Source: UPXZ01 sp047974405
GTDB taxonomy: Bacteria > Bacteroidota > Bacteroidia > Bacteroidales > Paludibacteraceae
DNA: 38,706 bases
Assembly: GCA_047974405.1 (NCBI GenBank)
Contig: JBKECI010000048.1
Location: 1-38,706, forward strand
Direction: 5' to 3'
Shown: positions 15,987 to 25,197 of the stretch, in pieces
Numbering within the stretch: the stretch's first letter is position 1
Layout of the letters: the number at the start of each line of letters is the position of its first letter
Made by a program: the position numbers and the translations under genes
Notes under the pieces: generated by a model
The model's input: only the letters and a program-made list of their open reading frames with translations
Database searches by the model: none
Told to the model about the DNA's origin: nothing

Positions 15987-17279
15987 ATGAATTACGAGAA
16001 AGAATTGAATTATTCCTCAGGGCAAAATCCTTGGAGGTGGATACCCTCTCTTTATTTTGCCGAAGGCATCCCTTATGTGATAGTGATGACAGTTTCGGTA
16101 ATTATGTACAAACGTTTGGGTGTCTCAAATGGCGACATCGCGCTATATACAAGTCTGCTTTATCTACCCTGGCTGTTAAAGCCACTTTGGAGTCCTTTTG
16201 TCGATATTGTCAAGTCGAAAAGGTGGTGGATTGTCTCTATGCAATTGTTGATAGGTGCAGGGCTTGCTGGTGTGGCTTTTTTTCTCCCTACGCCTTTTTA
16301 TTTTCAGGCTACCTTAGCGGTTTTTTGGCTGTTGGCTTTTAGTTCTGCAACCCATGATATTGCCGCCGACGGATTTTATATGTATGCGCTCGACAGTAGC
16401 CAGCAATCGTTTTTTGTGGGAATAAGAAGCACTTTCTATCGTCTTGCTATGATTACGGGGCAAGGGTTGCTTATTATCCTTGCCGGAACACTCGAAAAGT
16501 CGTTGACTATCCCCAAGGCTTGGAGTATCACTTTTTATATTCTTGCTGGTTTTTTTCTTCTTGTTTTTATTTATCACAGATTTGTACTTCCCACACCAAA
16601 AACTGATTTGAACAAAGAAAAAAAGAGTATTTCTGTAATATTTGACGAATTTCTTCTGACATTCAAAAGTTTTTTTCAGAAAGAGGGCATTGTTGTAGCC
16701 ATTGTCTTTATGCTTCTATTTAGATTGGGCGAAGCGTTGCTCGTTAAAATGGCATCGCCGTTTCTGCTAGATGGCAGAGAGGTAGGCGGGCTTGGTTTAT
16801 CTACACAGCAAGTGGGTTTTGTATATGGGACGGTAGGCGTCGTAGCTCTTACTCTTGGCGGAATTATCGGCGGAATTGTAGCCTCACGTAACGGGCTCAA
16901 ATATTGGATTTGGCCTATGACACTGGCGCTTACACTACCCAATCTTGCCTATATTTACCTTGCATGGATTCAACCAATCGACTTGCTTTGGATAAATATG
17001 GCAATAGCATTTGAGCAATTTGGCTACGGATTTGGATTTACGGCTTATATGCTCTATTTAATATACTTTTCGTCGGGAGAACACAAAACGGCACATTATG
17101 CCATTTGTACCGGATTTATGGCATTAGGCATGATGCTTCCCGGTATGGTAGCCGGATGGTTGGAAGAATTAATCGGTTACAGCAATTTTTTCTTGGTGGT
17201 AATACTCTGCACCATACCAACTTTGGCTGTTATCCCTTTTCTGAAAATTGATAAAGATTTTGGAAAAAAAAGGATATAG
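15987..17279 (+). CDS. AmpG-like MFS transporter
   Basis: A 430-residue, 12-helix major facilitator protein. The N-terminal half carries the pattern of the AmpG/SLC33 branch: PSLYFAEGIPYVIVMTVSVI, YTSLLYLPWLLKPLWSPFVD and SATHDIAADGFYMYAL, the last holding the acidic HDIAxDG motif of AmpG proteins. AmpG imports anhydro-muropeptides for cell-wall recycling in Gram-negative bacteria; related Bacteroidetes proteins sit near glycosidases and may import other saccharides. No cell-wall amidase or NagZ-type gene is adjacent here, so the substrate is inferred from family only. Upstream is a CDF transporter and downstream is tyrA, both with promoter-like signals in the gaps. Confidence 0.84.
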   Translation: MNYEKELNYSSGQNPWRWIPSLYFAEGIPYVIVMTVSVIMYKRLGVSNGDIALYTSLLYLPWLLKPLWSPFVDIVKSKRWWIVSMQLLIGAGLAGVAFFLPTPFYFQATLAVFWLLAFSSATHDIAADGFYMYALDSSQQSFFVGIRSTFYRLAMITGQGLLIILAGTLEKSLTIPKAWSITFYILAGFFLLVFIYHRFVLPTPKTDLNKEKKSISVIFDEFLLTFKSFFQKEGIVVAIVFMLLFRLGEALLVKMASPFLLDGREVGGLGLSTQQVGFVYGTVGVVALTLGGIIGGIVASRNGLKYWIWPMTLALTLPNLAYIYLAWIQPIDLLWINMAIAFEQFGYGFGFTAYMLYLIYFSSGEHKTAHYAICTGFMALGMMLPGMVAGWLEELIGYSNFFLVVILCTIPTLAVIPFLKIDKDFGKKRI

Positions 17280-17324
17280 AGCAGTAGTGTGGCAGCAGGT
17301 ATGAAAACGGTTCATCATTTTTCG

Positions 17325-17332
17325 TATCTTTG
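17325..17332 (+). promoter_or_regulatory. Predicted -7 element for tyrA
   Basis: TATCTTTG, exact TAnnTTTG match, 26 bases before the ATG at 17358. No clear -33 TTTG. Confidence 0.5.
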
Positions 17333-17357
17333 CATCTCAAAAAAAAAAAACTGACAG

Positions 17358-18131
17358 ATGAAAATATTGATTCTTGGCGCAGGTAAAATGGGAACGTTTC
17401 TTACCGATGTATTGTGTCTGAAACACGAAGTTGCACTTTACGATACCGACTCTGCTAAATTGAGATTTGTATTCAATACTTTGCGTATGACAAAGTTGGA
17501 TGAAATACGTGATTTTGAACCAGAGTTGATGATAAATTGCGTAACGTTGAAATACACCATCAAAGCTTTTGAAGAGATACTACCCTACATACCCCAAAAT
17601 TGTATTATCTCCGATATTTCATCTGTTAAAACAGGGCTTAAAGAGTACTATGAGAGTTGTGGAAGACGTTTTGTTTCTACTCATCCGATGTTTGGACCCA
17701 CCTTTGCGACGTTGGACAATTTGAGTTCACAAAGCGCCATCGTCATCTCAGAATCCGATCATTTGGGTAAGGCGTTTTTCAAGGACATGTATCAAAGTTT
17801 ACGATTGAACATATTTGAATATACCTTTGAAGAACATGACGAAACTATCGCATACTCCCTCTCTATTCCGTTTGCTTCAACACTCGTATTTACTTCGGTT
17901 ATGAAACTCATCGAAGCTCCGGGTACCACTTTCAAAAAACATATGGACATTGCCAAGGGATTGCTATCGGAAGACGACTATCTTCTTTCCGAAATATTGT
18001 TCAATCCCTACACTTACGAACAGGTAGAAAAAATTAGGCTAGAATTGCGACATTTGTTGGAAATAATCAAAGATAAGGATACCGTACAGATGCAGGCATT
18101 TCTCCGTAAAGTGAGAAAAAATATAGAATAG
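17358..18131 (+). CDS. tyrA: Prephenate dehydrogenase
   Basis: A 257-residue NAD(P)-dependent enzyme converting prephenate to 4-hydroxyphenylpyruvate in tyrosine synthesis. The N-terminus shows a Rossmann dinucleotide loop, LILGAGKMGTFL (residues 3-14), with an acidic residue at the end of the second strand (LYDTD). DISSVKTGLKEYYE and RFVSTHPMFGPTFA are the family's substrate-site blocks, with the catalytic His in STHPMFG. The C-terminal helical dimerisation domain follows (about 160-257). The length is typical of the short Bacteroidetes TyrA, without fused chorismate mutase or ACT domains. In many Bacteroidales the gene is clustered with pheA, an aminotransferase and aroF-like genes; here it stands alone. 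A bidirectional terminator follows. Confidence 0.92.
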   Translation: MKILILGAGKMGTFLTDVLCLKHEVALYDTDSAKLRFVFNTLRMTKLDEIRDFEPELMINCVTLKYTIKAFEEILPYIPQNCIISDISSVKTGLKEYYESCGRRFVSTHPMFGPTFATLDNLSSQSAIVISESDHLGKAFFKDMYQSLRLNIFEYTFEEHDETIAYSLSIPFASTLVFTSVMKLIEAPGTTFKKHMDIAKGLLSEDDYLLSEILFNPYTYEQVEKIRLELRHLLEIIKDKDTVQMQAFLRKVRKNIE

Positions 18132-18182
18132 ACTGAATATGTGTGCTTTGTCTGGCTACCTCTTTCTTTCTCCGAAAAAAAA

Positions 18183-18219
18183 TAAGAGCGATCTCGTTTG
18201 ATTTTCGAGGTCGCTCTTA
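18183..18219. terminator. Bidirectional terminator between tyrA and the GH13 gene
   Basis: Fourteen-base arms 18183-18196 (TAAGAGCGATCTCG) and 18206-18219 pair throughout with one G-U. An A-run precedes it and a weaker T-containing tract follows, so it can serve both converging genes. Confidence 0.85.
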
Positions 18220-18248
18220 CATATAATAAACTGCTAATAAAGAAAGTC

Positions 18249-20981
18249 TTATTGTTTGATGAACTTTTGCACCGATTTTCCTTGTTCAGTATCTATTTCC
18301 ATCAGATACATTCCGGTTGTCAACGAACTTGCATTGATGGTGTTGGTATTATAAAATATGTTTTGCAAAGCGCCTTGCATATTAAATATCTTTACAGACA
18401 TTATATTGCTCCCAGCCATAATCCAAATATTCCCTTTGGTAACACTCGGATATATTGTGCAATCAACAGCGACAGTTTTGTTATTAACTCCCGTAATCGT
18501 TCTGTCGGTGTATATTTGTACCTCGCCACCTCCCAATTGTAGATTCATATTTTGGTCGGATACATTCAATATCTCGCCACTGAGAAGCTCATACCAAATC
18601 CCCGTTTTTGAAAATCCGGGATAAACCGTAGTCGAATTAGGTAAAAAATTTCCAACCATTATCATATTCAAATCGCTGTGTGTAAGTGCAACTCTCTTTC
18701 CATTTGTCCAATCGGAAGAGGAAATCTGCAGATCGAAATTACCTTCGATAAATGCTCTGGAGTACCCTTTTTTGAGTGAAATAATTTTGGAACACTTATC
18801 ATAAACTTTTTTGCGGAGTGCTAAGTTAAGCCATCCCCAAGCAGAGGGTTTCGGATCCACACGTCCGCCAAATGAATTGATGGAATAATCGTATCCCATC
18901 TCTTCAAACTGCCACAGCATTTTAGGTCCCGGAGTGAGCGCCATAAACGCAACATTGAGTGGAACTCTATTGAGTCTTGTTACAGAGTCGGTTTTTATAA
19001 CCCCGTTACCATACATTTTTGCTTTGTAAAAGTTGCGTTCTTCATCATGGCTTTCGGCATATCCTACCCAGTGTCGGGGAAAGGTATTCATCCCTGAAAA
19101 ATCGGCGTAGCCGCTGGTATCATTCCATCCCGAGGCGGATTGATTGTAAGCGGTATTCATATTTTTCCACAAATACATCCCTTGATTTGCCAGAGTTGTT
19201 TCTTCGCTTCCCCCCACCAAATGTTCAAGAATAAACATTGCGTTGGGATTTACTGCCTTCACGGCGTTATGGTATTCTGTTATGTAATCTACCCGCGACT
19301 GGTCGTAAGAAGATTCTTTTCCCGAATTTTGGGTAAATCCTTTGGTTAAATCCATTCGATAGCCATCAATCTTGTATTCGGTAATCCAATATTGAAGTAC
19401 ACGCTTGAAATACTCTCTTGTCCCTGCAAAACTGTGGTTGAAGTCGTTGAGTACGCTGTAAAGGTGAGGAGCATCCACATTCATCCAAGGATTATCGGCA
19501 GCCGGTTTGTTGGTGGTAGAGTTCCAATATAGCGCAGCAAATGGATGCGAACCGCTCGCTTGATTAAATACCATATCGAGTATTACGGCAAAATCGCGTT
19601 TGTGACACTCGTCAATAAATTTTTTGTACATATTAGATGTTCCATACGCCTTGTCTGGTGCAAAGTAGTGGTTGGGATTATATCCCCAACTATTGTTGCC
19701 ATCAAACTCTTGAACAGGCATAAGCTCAATGGCAGTTACCCCCAAAGTATGCAAATAATCCAATTTTGCTATAGCCCCTTCCAACGATTTTTCGGTGGTG
19801 AAATCACGCAGCAACATTTCGTAAATGACCACATTATCCGCATTGGGCATAGTAAAGTTGGTAATTTGCCACGTATAAGCAGGCTTTGTTGCTTGTAGCG
19901 TGGCGACCAATCCGGTGGTTTTTCCTTCGGGGTAGGCAGGAACATTTGGATAAATCACGCCGTTTTCGTTGATCCACTTATCGTTCCAAGGGTCAAGAAC
20001 CAATTCGGTATAGGCGTCGGAAACACGCAGTACTCCATCTACAAGATACTGAAAAGCGTAGAGTTTGGTCGGTTCTAAGCCTGTAATGGTAATCCACCAA
20101 TAATTACCGTCTTTTTTTAACTGGTAACTGTTTTTTTGTATCCAATTGTTAAAATCGCCAATCAAAAAGACATTTGATTTTCCCGGCGCATACATTACCA
20201 AAGTCGCCGAAACGCCATCCGTCGAATAATTAATGCCATCTTTTGCTCCCGAAGGACGAGCAGCGGTTGTTACCGTAGCGGGTACGCAAACATAAGCCGT
20301 ATCGTAAACAGATTGACTGTCTGAAGTTGCTTTGACCACAAGCGTATAATCGGTGGCTTGACTGTATGTTATATCGTAACTTAAAGAGGTAGCCGACAAA
20401 GCGGTTTTTACGCTTGTTCCGTTCACAAACAACTCTATATTGGACAATACAGAAGCGGCAATGGTAACTGTTTCGGAAGAATTAAGGGTTGTCGCTTTGT
20501 TCTCAGGGTTAGTTATACTTACATTAAGCCCCGCTTTGTACACATCAAGAAAAATGTCGGCTCCGCCCACGTCTTTTCCCTCTTTGGTCTTTAGTCCATT
20601 ACGAAACACGAATGCCATCTTTTGTACAATTTCTCCGGTGGTAAGCCCATAATATTCAGCTATATTGGGGGTGATTAACAGTTGCCATTTGTTGTTTCCC
20701 AAAGAGGTAAGTTTGTATTTTGCGGAATTGTCGCCCCAAGCCGGTGCGTGTTTCCAGTCGCTGTTGCCGCTACTTGTATTTGTAATAACTCCGGTATGGG
20801 CATACACACCATCGGTGCCAACATAATCTTTTAGTCCGGCAGTACCTTGTGTAGCATCATAAACAATGGTAACGGCTCCTGTAAAATCATCTGTTACGAA
20901 AGTAGGAGTAGAAGTAAGTATTTGGCTGAAACTTAGCGTAGCGACACAAAAAGTCAAAAGAGATAAAATTGTTTTTTTCAT
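18249..20981 (-). CDS. Secreted GH13 alpha-amylase-family enzyme with T9SS sorting domain
   Basis: A 910-residue exported glycosidase. The frame is open for 22 more codons upstream, but the start chosen at 20981 gives a clean signal peptide (MKKTILSLLTFCVATLSFSQ). Order: an N-terminal beta domain (about 21-160) seen in Bacteroidetes amylases, an Ig-like domain (165-235), a CBM48-like E-set domain (245-335, VFLIGDFNNW), then the GH13 barrel from about 385. Catalytic residues are D544 in DGYRMDLTKGF (nucleophile), E586 in MFILEHL (acid/base) and D646 in ESHDEERN. Conserved region I is DMVFNQ (469-474), with Gln where most GH13 enzymes have His. The last 75 residues are a T9SS type A domain (YPSVTKGNIWI to the end). 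It likely acts on starch-like alpha-glucans at or outside the cell surface. Specificity is not readable. Confidence 0.92.
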   Translation of the reverse strand: MKKTILSLLTFCVATLSFSQILTSTPTFVTDDFTGAVTIVYDATQGTAGLKDYVGTDGVYAHTGVITNTSSGNSDWKHAPAWGDNSAKYKLTSLGNNKWQLLITPNIAEYYGLTTGEIVQKMAFVFRNGLKTKEGKDVGGADIFLDVYKAGLNVSITNPENKATTLNSSETVTIAASVLSNIELFVNGTSVKTALSATSLSYDITYSQATDYTLVVKATSDSQSVYDTAYVCVPATVTTAARPSGAKDGINYSTDGVSATLVMYAPGKSNVFLIGDFNNWIQKNSYQLKKDGNYWWITITGLEPTKLYAFQYLVDGVLRVSDAYTELVLDPWNDKWINENGVIYPNVPAYPEGKTTGLVATLQATKPAYTWQITNFTMPNADNVVIYEMLLRDFTTEKSLEGAIAKLDYLHTLGVTAIELMPVQEFDGNNSWGYNPNHYFAPDKAYGTSNMYKKFIDECHKRDFAVILDMVFNQASGSHPFAALYWNSTTNKPAADNPWMNVDAPHLYSVLNDFNHSFAGTREYFKRVLQYWITEYKIDGYRMDLTKGFTQNSGKESSYDQSRVDYITEYHNAVKAVNPNAMFILEHLVGGSEETTLANQGMYLWKNMNTAYNQSASGWNDTSGYADFSGMNTFPRHWVGYAESHDEERNFYKAKMYGNGVIKTDSVTRLNRVPLNVAFMALTPGPKMLWQFEEMGYDYSINSFGGRVDPKPSAWGWLNLALRKKVYDKCSKIISLKKGYSRAFIEGNFDLQISSSDWTNGKRVALTHSDLNMIMVGNFLPNSTTVYPGFSKTGIWYELLSGEILNVSDQNMNLQLGGGEVQIYTDRTITGVNNKTVAVDCTIYPSVTKGNIWIMAGSNIMSVKIFNMQGALQNIFYNTNTINASSLTTGMYLMEIDTEQGKSVQKFIKQ

Positions 20982-21079
20982 GGCTTTATGTATTAGCAAT
21001 ATAGACTTTTGCCTGTTTGTTTTTGTTTGCTGCTGTAAAGCAAACATAACAGAACAAGCACTATTGTTCTATTGAATTA

Positions 21080-21087
21080 CAAAAATA
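21080..21087 (-). promoter_or_regulatory. Predicted -7 element for the GH13 gene
   Basis: On the minus strand this reads TATTTTTG (TAnnTTTG). It lies about 100 bases upstream of the start at 20981. Confidence 0.4.
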
Positions 21088-21143
21088 ATGAAATAGACAC
21101 ATAATATTTCGGCTACCGGTACTTTTGAGGCTCTCTTTTGGCG

Positions 21144-21153
21144 CAAACGTTTG
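21144..21153. promoter_or_regulatory. Possible LacI-family-type operator palindrome
   Basis: CAAACGTTTG is a perfect 10-bp palindrome with the AAxCGxTT core typical of LacI/GalR-family operators. It lies about 160 bases before the GH13 start codon and about 60 bases upstream of its predicted -7 element. The assignment is by motif shape only; no regulator gene is in the window. Confidence 0.35.
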
Positions 21154-21288
21154 AAATATAAATTTGGCAGGACAAGTGTCTTTTAAAATTATCTAAAGGT
21201 TTGATGTCCTTTTTACTTGCGGAGCATATTTTCTATCTAAGAAAAAATAATTTCCATAAAAAAAAGTGTTCTGAATCAAATCTTTTCG

Positions 21289-21296
21289 TAAATTTG
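21289..21296 (+). promoter_or_regulatory. Predicted -7 element for the MG2/plug protein gene
   Basis: TAAATTTG (TAnnTTTG), 19 bases before the ATG at 21315. Confidence 0.45.
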
Positions 21297-21314
21297 TGAA
21301 AAAAGTATTAAATC

Positions 21315-23897
21315 ATGAAATCTTACCTGATAACTCTCATTGTTGGAAGTTTTCTTCTTTTTACGCCAAATGAATTGCAGGCCCAAAATAATCCACAAAG
21401 TTTAATATCTTCTGCTGAAAATTATCTTCTTTTTTCAAAAAATTATCCTCGCGAAAAGGTATATTTACACTTTGACAATACAGAATACTATAAGGGAGAA
21501 ACCATTTGGTTTAAAGCCTATATAACACGTGCAGATAGAAATTCGCTCAGTGAATTGAGCAAGGTTTTGTATGTAGAGCTACTGAGTGCCGAAGGCAATA
21601 TACTGCATACCAAAAAGTTGAAAGTAGAAGAAGGGAGTTGCCACGGAGAGTTTGATATAGCAGCCTCTGGATATGGTGGCTTTTTTGAAATAAGAGCTTA
21701 TACACGTTATATGCTGAATTTTGGGGAGGAAAATTATTTTTCGCGAGTTTTTGCCGTGTACGATTATCCTAAAGACGAGACATACAAACAAGTGATAAGT
21801 CAACGTCCTGCACACAAACGGATTCCGCAAATCAGAAAATCTTATAATCAGGACGGCAATATCATCCTCTCTTTTTTCCCCGAAGGAGGGCATCTGGTGC
21901 AGGGATTAACCTCTACTGTATCTTTTAAAGCCACCGGTAAAAATGGAGAAAGTCTTGCTGTATCCGGAGAAATTTTTGACGAAAACAACGAAAAGAAAAC
22001 CGAATTTTCAACTACACACAACGGTATGGGATTATTTTCATTTTTTCCGGAAAACAAAAAATATTATGCCAAGATTACATACAATGGCAAAAATCAAACA
22101 TTCCCACTGCCGGAGATTAAGAGCAGCGGACACGTGATGTCCGTCAATAATTTCTCAAAAGAAAATATTGCCATCAGCATACAAAAAAGTCAAAATTTTA
22201 CCTCAGACTCACTGGGTTTGATGCTGACCTGCAGAGGGGTAATTTACGGCTACGAGAAATTGACGTGGAACAACGAAAATACCCTTTACCTCTCTTTTCC
22301 TAAGAAAAATCTGCCGTCGGGAGTTACACAGATAACATTGTTTGACACGCAAGGAGAGGTTTTGGGCGAGCGATTGATATTTGTCAATCATCACAGTGAA
22401 ATGAGTATTCTGGTAAAACAAAATAAACAACAATACTCCCCTTTCGAAAAAATAGGGCTGAACTTTGAACTAAAAGATAAAAATGGCAATCCGTTGAAGA
22501 CCTCTTTTTCACTGGCTGTAAGAGATAAAAGTACATCAAACCAAAGCATCTACTCAAACAATATTTTTACCGATTTGCTGCTTACTTCAGATTTGAAAGG
22601 ATACATTGAAAAACCGAACTATTATTTTGAAAAAGACGATAAAGCCCATCAATTTGCGCTTGACTTACTGATGCTGACACAGGGCTGGAGCAGGTATGTG
22701 TGGAAAAAAATGAGCAGCAAAGAACCTTTGGAGTTGAAACAACCTGTAGAGAAAGGGCTGTATGTAGAAGGGACGATAAAAACATTATTCAGAAAGAGAC
22801 CGAACCCCAATATAAACGTAACCATGTTTATGACCAACGATAGCGCCTCGCAGCATAACAGAGCCATTACCGACGAAAATGGAAAATTTAACTTCTCGAT
22901 ACACGAGTGCTACGGCAGACAAAATATGACTATCCAAACCACAAAAAATAATAAGCGGCAGGAAAATTATATTATCTTAGACCGTTCTTTCAGCCCTAAG
23001 TTGAAAGAATATGCCTACGAAGAAAAAGAGATACCAAAAAACAATATGCTCTCGTCGGAAGATATTGTAAAAAGCGGAGAAGATTCATCAAACGATAATT
23101 TTATGGACAGTTTGAAAAAAGAATTGTCTATGTCGGAAAAAATCCATTTGCTGGAAGAGGTGAAAGTAAAAGAGCGCCGAAAAACTCGAAGAGAAGGAGA
23201 GTTGCTGCGAAATCCGAGCATTGTGTACGATGTGGAAAGCGATATGGATAAAATGGCAGATAACGAAAACGATGCCCCTGCTACTATTTTGGAATACTTA
23301 GAAAAAGTAAACCCCTATTTTACCTTTGATATAGAGTACAATACCGACAATAAGGCACAGATTGAACCTAGATACAAAGGAAGAAATGCGATTATTATTC
23401 TGGATGGATTTTTGGTAAAAACAGTAACAAAAAAGTCTATCCACAGCGATATAGCCCAGTCGGGAGTAAGCACGGTAGAGGCTTATTCGAGAGATTCTGA
23501 GGAATTATTGAATTTGTTGCCGGACCAAATAAAGTCTATCGGCATAGTAGAAGAAGAGGGGCTTTCTTTGTCGTTTAATATCGCTTTACAAGGCAATGAA
23601 CCCATTATTTATATCTACACTTACGAAGATTTTCGTACAAGAAATTCGGAAGTAGGCATTCGCCAAACATCGTTTCAGGGATATACCCAAGTCAAGGAGT
23701 TTTACAATCCTCCTTACAACTATATCCCTCCCACTGCAGACGACCACCGCCGCACGCTATATTGGAACCCCAATGTAGAGACCGGTACAGAAGGAAAGGC
23801 TATGGTAACTTTTTACAATAACTCATCTTGTAAAACTATCGGTATAAGCGCCGAAACTATTACAAAAAATGGCATTGTAGGAACACTTAACGAATAA
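21315..23897 (+). CDS. Secreted MG2-domain protein with TonB-receptor-plug-like C-terminus
   Basis: An 860-residue exported protein of a Bacteroidetes family of unknown function. Residues 1-23 are a signal peptide (cleavage after LQA). Residues about 46-140 form a macroglobulin MG2-like domain (REKVYLHFDNTEYYKGETIW, WFKAYITRA). A second macroglobulin-like module is about 175-270 (ILSFFPEGGHLVQG) and another near 365-410 (YSPFEKIGLNFELKDKNGNP). A carboxypeptidase-regulatory-like segment (about 475-560) is followed by a charged linker and a plug-like segment from about 650 (RNAIIILDGFLV, LLPDQIKSIGI). The end, HRRTLYWNPNVETGTEGKAM and VTFYNNSSCKTIGISAE, is highly characteristic of this family. 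No beta-barrel follows, so it is not itself a TonB receptor. It may bind or deliver macromolecules at the outer membrane. Monocistronic. Confidence 0.82.
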   Translation: MKSYLITLIVGSFLLFTPNELQAQNNPQSLISSAENYLLFSKNYPREKVYLHFDNTEYYKGETIWFKAYITRADRNSLSELSKVLYVELLSAEGNILHTKKLKVEEGSCHGEFDIAASGYGGFFEIRAYTRYMLNFGEENYFSRVFAVYDYPKDETYKQVISQRPAHKRIPQIRKSYNQDGNIILSFFPEGGHLVQGLTSTVSFKATGKNGESLAVSGEIFDENNEKKTEFSTTHNGMGLFSFFPENKKYYAKITYNGKNQTFPLPEIKSSGHVMSVNNFSKENIAISIQKSQNFTSDSLGLMLTCRGVIYGYEKLTWNNENTLYLSFPKKNLPSGVTQITLFDTQGEVLGERLIFVNHHSEMSILVKQNKQQYSPFEKIGLNFELKDKNGNPLKTSFSLAVRDKSTSNQSIYSNNIFTDLLLTSDLKGYIEKPNYYFEKDDKAHQFALDLLMLTQGWSRYVWKKMSSKEPLELKQPVEKGLYVEGTIKTLFRKRPNPNINVTMFMTNDSASQHNRAITDENGKFNFSIHECYGRQNMTIQTTKNNKRQENYIILDRSFSPKLKEYAYEEKEIPKNNMLSSEDIVKSGEDSSNDNFMDSLKKELSMSEKIHLLEEVKVKERRKTRREGELLRNPSIVYDVESDMDKMADNENDAPATILEYLEKVNPYFTFDIEYNTDNKAQIEPRYKGRNAIIILDGFLVKTVTKKSIHSDIAQSGVSTVEAYSRDSEELLNLLPDQIKSIGIVEEEGLSLSFNIALQGNEPIIYIYTYEDFRTRNSEVGIRQTSFQGYTQVKEFYNPPYNYIPPTADDHRRTLYWNPNVETGTEGKAMVTFYNNSSCKTIGISAETITKNGIVGTLNE

Positions 23898-24121
23898 AAC
23901 TCTAGGCCGAACCTATTTGCATACAAAACGAATATTTTTAACCGACTTGCAATAAGTGTCAAGAAAAAAATACGTTTCGCCTTTTTTCAACTTTGTTGTC
24001 GATTCTATCCTGTCGGGCATTGCTTTCTCTTTTGTCTTTACAAAGAGCGTAAGGGCAAAAAACGTGTTCCTCCAAAAAAAAGAATTAACCTAAATTTGTT
24101 TTATCAATAAATTAAAAACCG

Positions 24122-24129
24122 TATTTTTG
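24122..24129 (+). promoter_or_regulatory. Predicted -7 element for the psd operon
   Basis: TATTTTTG fits TAnnTTTG, with TTTG at 24095-24098 (23-base spacing), 29 bases before the psd start. The rest of the preceding 260-base gap holds nothing recognisable apart from a weak CTCTTTTGT/ACAAAGAG hairpin near 24030. Confidence 0.4.
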
Positions 24130-24157
24130 TTTTTAAAATTTAGATGCTAAACGCAGA

Positions 24158-24826
24158 ATGAGATATATAAAAATTCATAAAGAGGGAAGATTCATCATAG
24201 TTGGTGCATTATTTCTATTGTTTGTATTGAATATGGTAGTCTATATCAATTTCCCTCGTCCGATACTTGCCGTTAACTTATCGCTATCAGCGGCGTTGAT
24301 GATTTTTGTAATCTTCTTTTTCCGAAATCCTCGTCGGGTAGTGGAAATTGACGATCCAAGTTTGATCGTAGCCCCCGCAGATGGTACAGTTGTGGTGGTA
24401 GAACCGGTAGAAGAACCGGAATACTTTAGAGACAAACGGATACAAGTCTCTATCTTTATGTCTGTTTTCAACGTACATGCCAATTGGTATCCTGTGTCTG
24501 GAACTGTAAAAAAAACAGTACATCACAAAGGAAGACATCTTGCGGCGTATCTGCCCAAATCAAGTACTGAAAATGAACGCTCGACAGTTGTAATAGAGAC
24601 TTCGGGCAAAACAGAAATATTGGTCAGGCAAATAGCAGGAGCCCTTGCCAGAAGAATTGTAACTTATGCTCATACGGGAAAAGCCTGTCACCTGAACGAA
24701 CATTTGGGCTTTATCAAATTTGGATCTCGGGTAGATATATTTTTGCCTGTGGATACCGAGATATTTGTAGCAATAGGAGAAGCAACCTCGGGAAACGAAA
24801 CCATCATAGCCCGATTGAACGAGTAA
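24158..24826 (+). CDS. psd: Phosphatidylserine decarboxylase proenzyme (short, Bacteroidetes type)
   Basis: A 222-residue membrane-bound enzyme producing phosphatidylethanolamine. Two N-terminal hydrophobic helices (about 11-30 and 37-55) anchor it. VAPADGTVVVVEPV (71-84) and IFMSVFNVHANWYPVSG (99-115) are family hallmarks. The self-cleavage site is in FIKFGSRVDIF, between G189 and S190, whose Ser becomes the pyruvoyl group. The length fits the short archaeal-type Psd found in Bacteroidetes. In many relatives pssA (phosphatidylserine synthase) lies immediately downstream; here a MazG-type gene takes that place 41 bases later. Confidence 0.95.
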   Translation: MRYIKIHKEGRFIIVGALFLLFVLNMVVYINFPRPILAVNLSLSAALMIFVIFFFRNPRRVVEIDDPSLIVAPADGTVVVVEPVEEPEYFRDKRIQVSIFMSVFNVHANWYPVSGTVKKTVHHKGRHLAAYLPKSSTENERSTVVIETSGKTEILVRQIAGALARRIVTYAHTGKACHLNEHLGFIKFGSRVDIFLPVDTEIFVAIGEATSGNETIIARLNE

Positions 24827-24867
24827 TTACAAACACATCGCAACCTTTTTCTTAAAAAAATATATCT

Positions 24868-25194
24868 ATGACTATACAAGAAGCTCAGCGCACCGTTGAT
24901 AAATGGATAAAAACAGTCGGAGTGCGATACTTCAACGAACTTACCAACATGGCAATATTAAGTGAAGAGGTGGGAGAAGTAGCCCGAATCATTGCAAGGA
25001 AGTATGGTGAACAGTCATTCAAAGAATCGGACAAAAAAGCCGATTTGGGAGACGAAATGGCAGATGTACTATGGGTGCTGATTTGTTTAGCAAATCAAAC
25101 CGGAATTGATTTGGAGGCAGCTTTCAATAAAAATATTGAAAAAAAAAATAATAGAGATAATACAAGACATAAAAACAACGCAAAATTAAGATAG
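24868..25194 (+). CDS. MazG-like nucleotide pyrophosphohydrolase
   Basis: A 108-residue all-helical NTP pyrophosphatase, which hydrolyses (possibly non-canonical) nucleoside triphosphates to monophosphates and PPi. The Mg2+-binding pattern is visible as LSEEVGEVAR (EExxE, near 31-37) and DLGDEMADVLW (ExxD, near 58-68). The C-terminus NIEKKNNRDNTRHKNNAKLR is typical of the group. It starts 41 bases after psd and ends 3 bases before deoC, so the three are almost certainly one transcript. With deoC it suggests nucleotide clean-up and salvage. Confidence 0.9.
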   Translation: MTIQEAQRTVDKWIKTVGVRYFNELTNMAILSEEVGEVARIIARKYGEQSFKESDKKADLGDEMADVLWVLICLANQTGIDLEAAFNKNIEKKNNRDNTRHKNNAKLR

Positions 25195-25197
25195 AAT

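Larger units (their letters stand above)
20982..21314. other. Divergent intergenic region between the GH13 and MG2/plug genes
   Basis: It holds minus-strand and plus-strand promoter elements for the two flanking genes and a perfect palindrome that could be an operator. No coding frame is credible. Confidence 0.6.
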
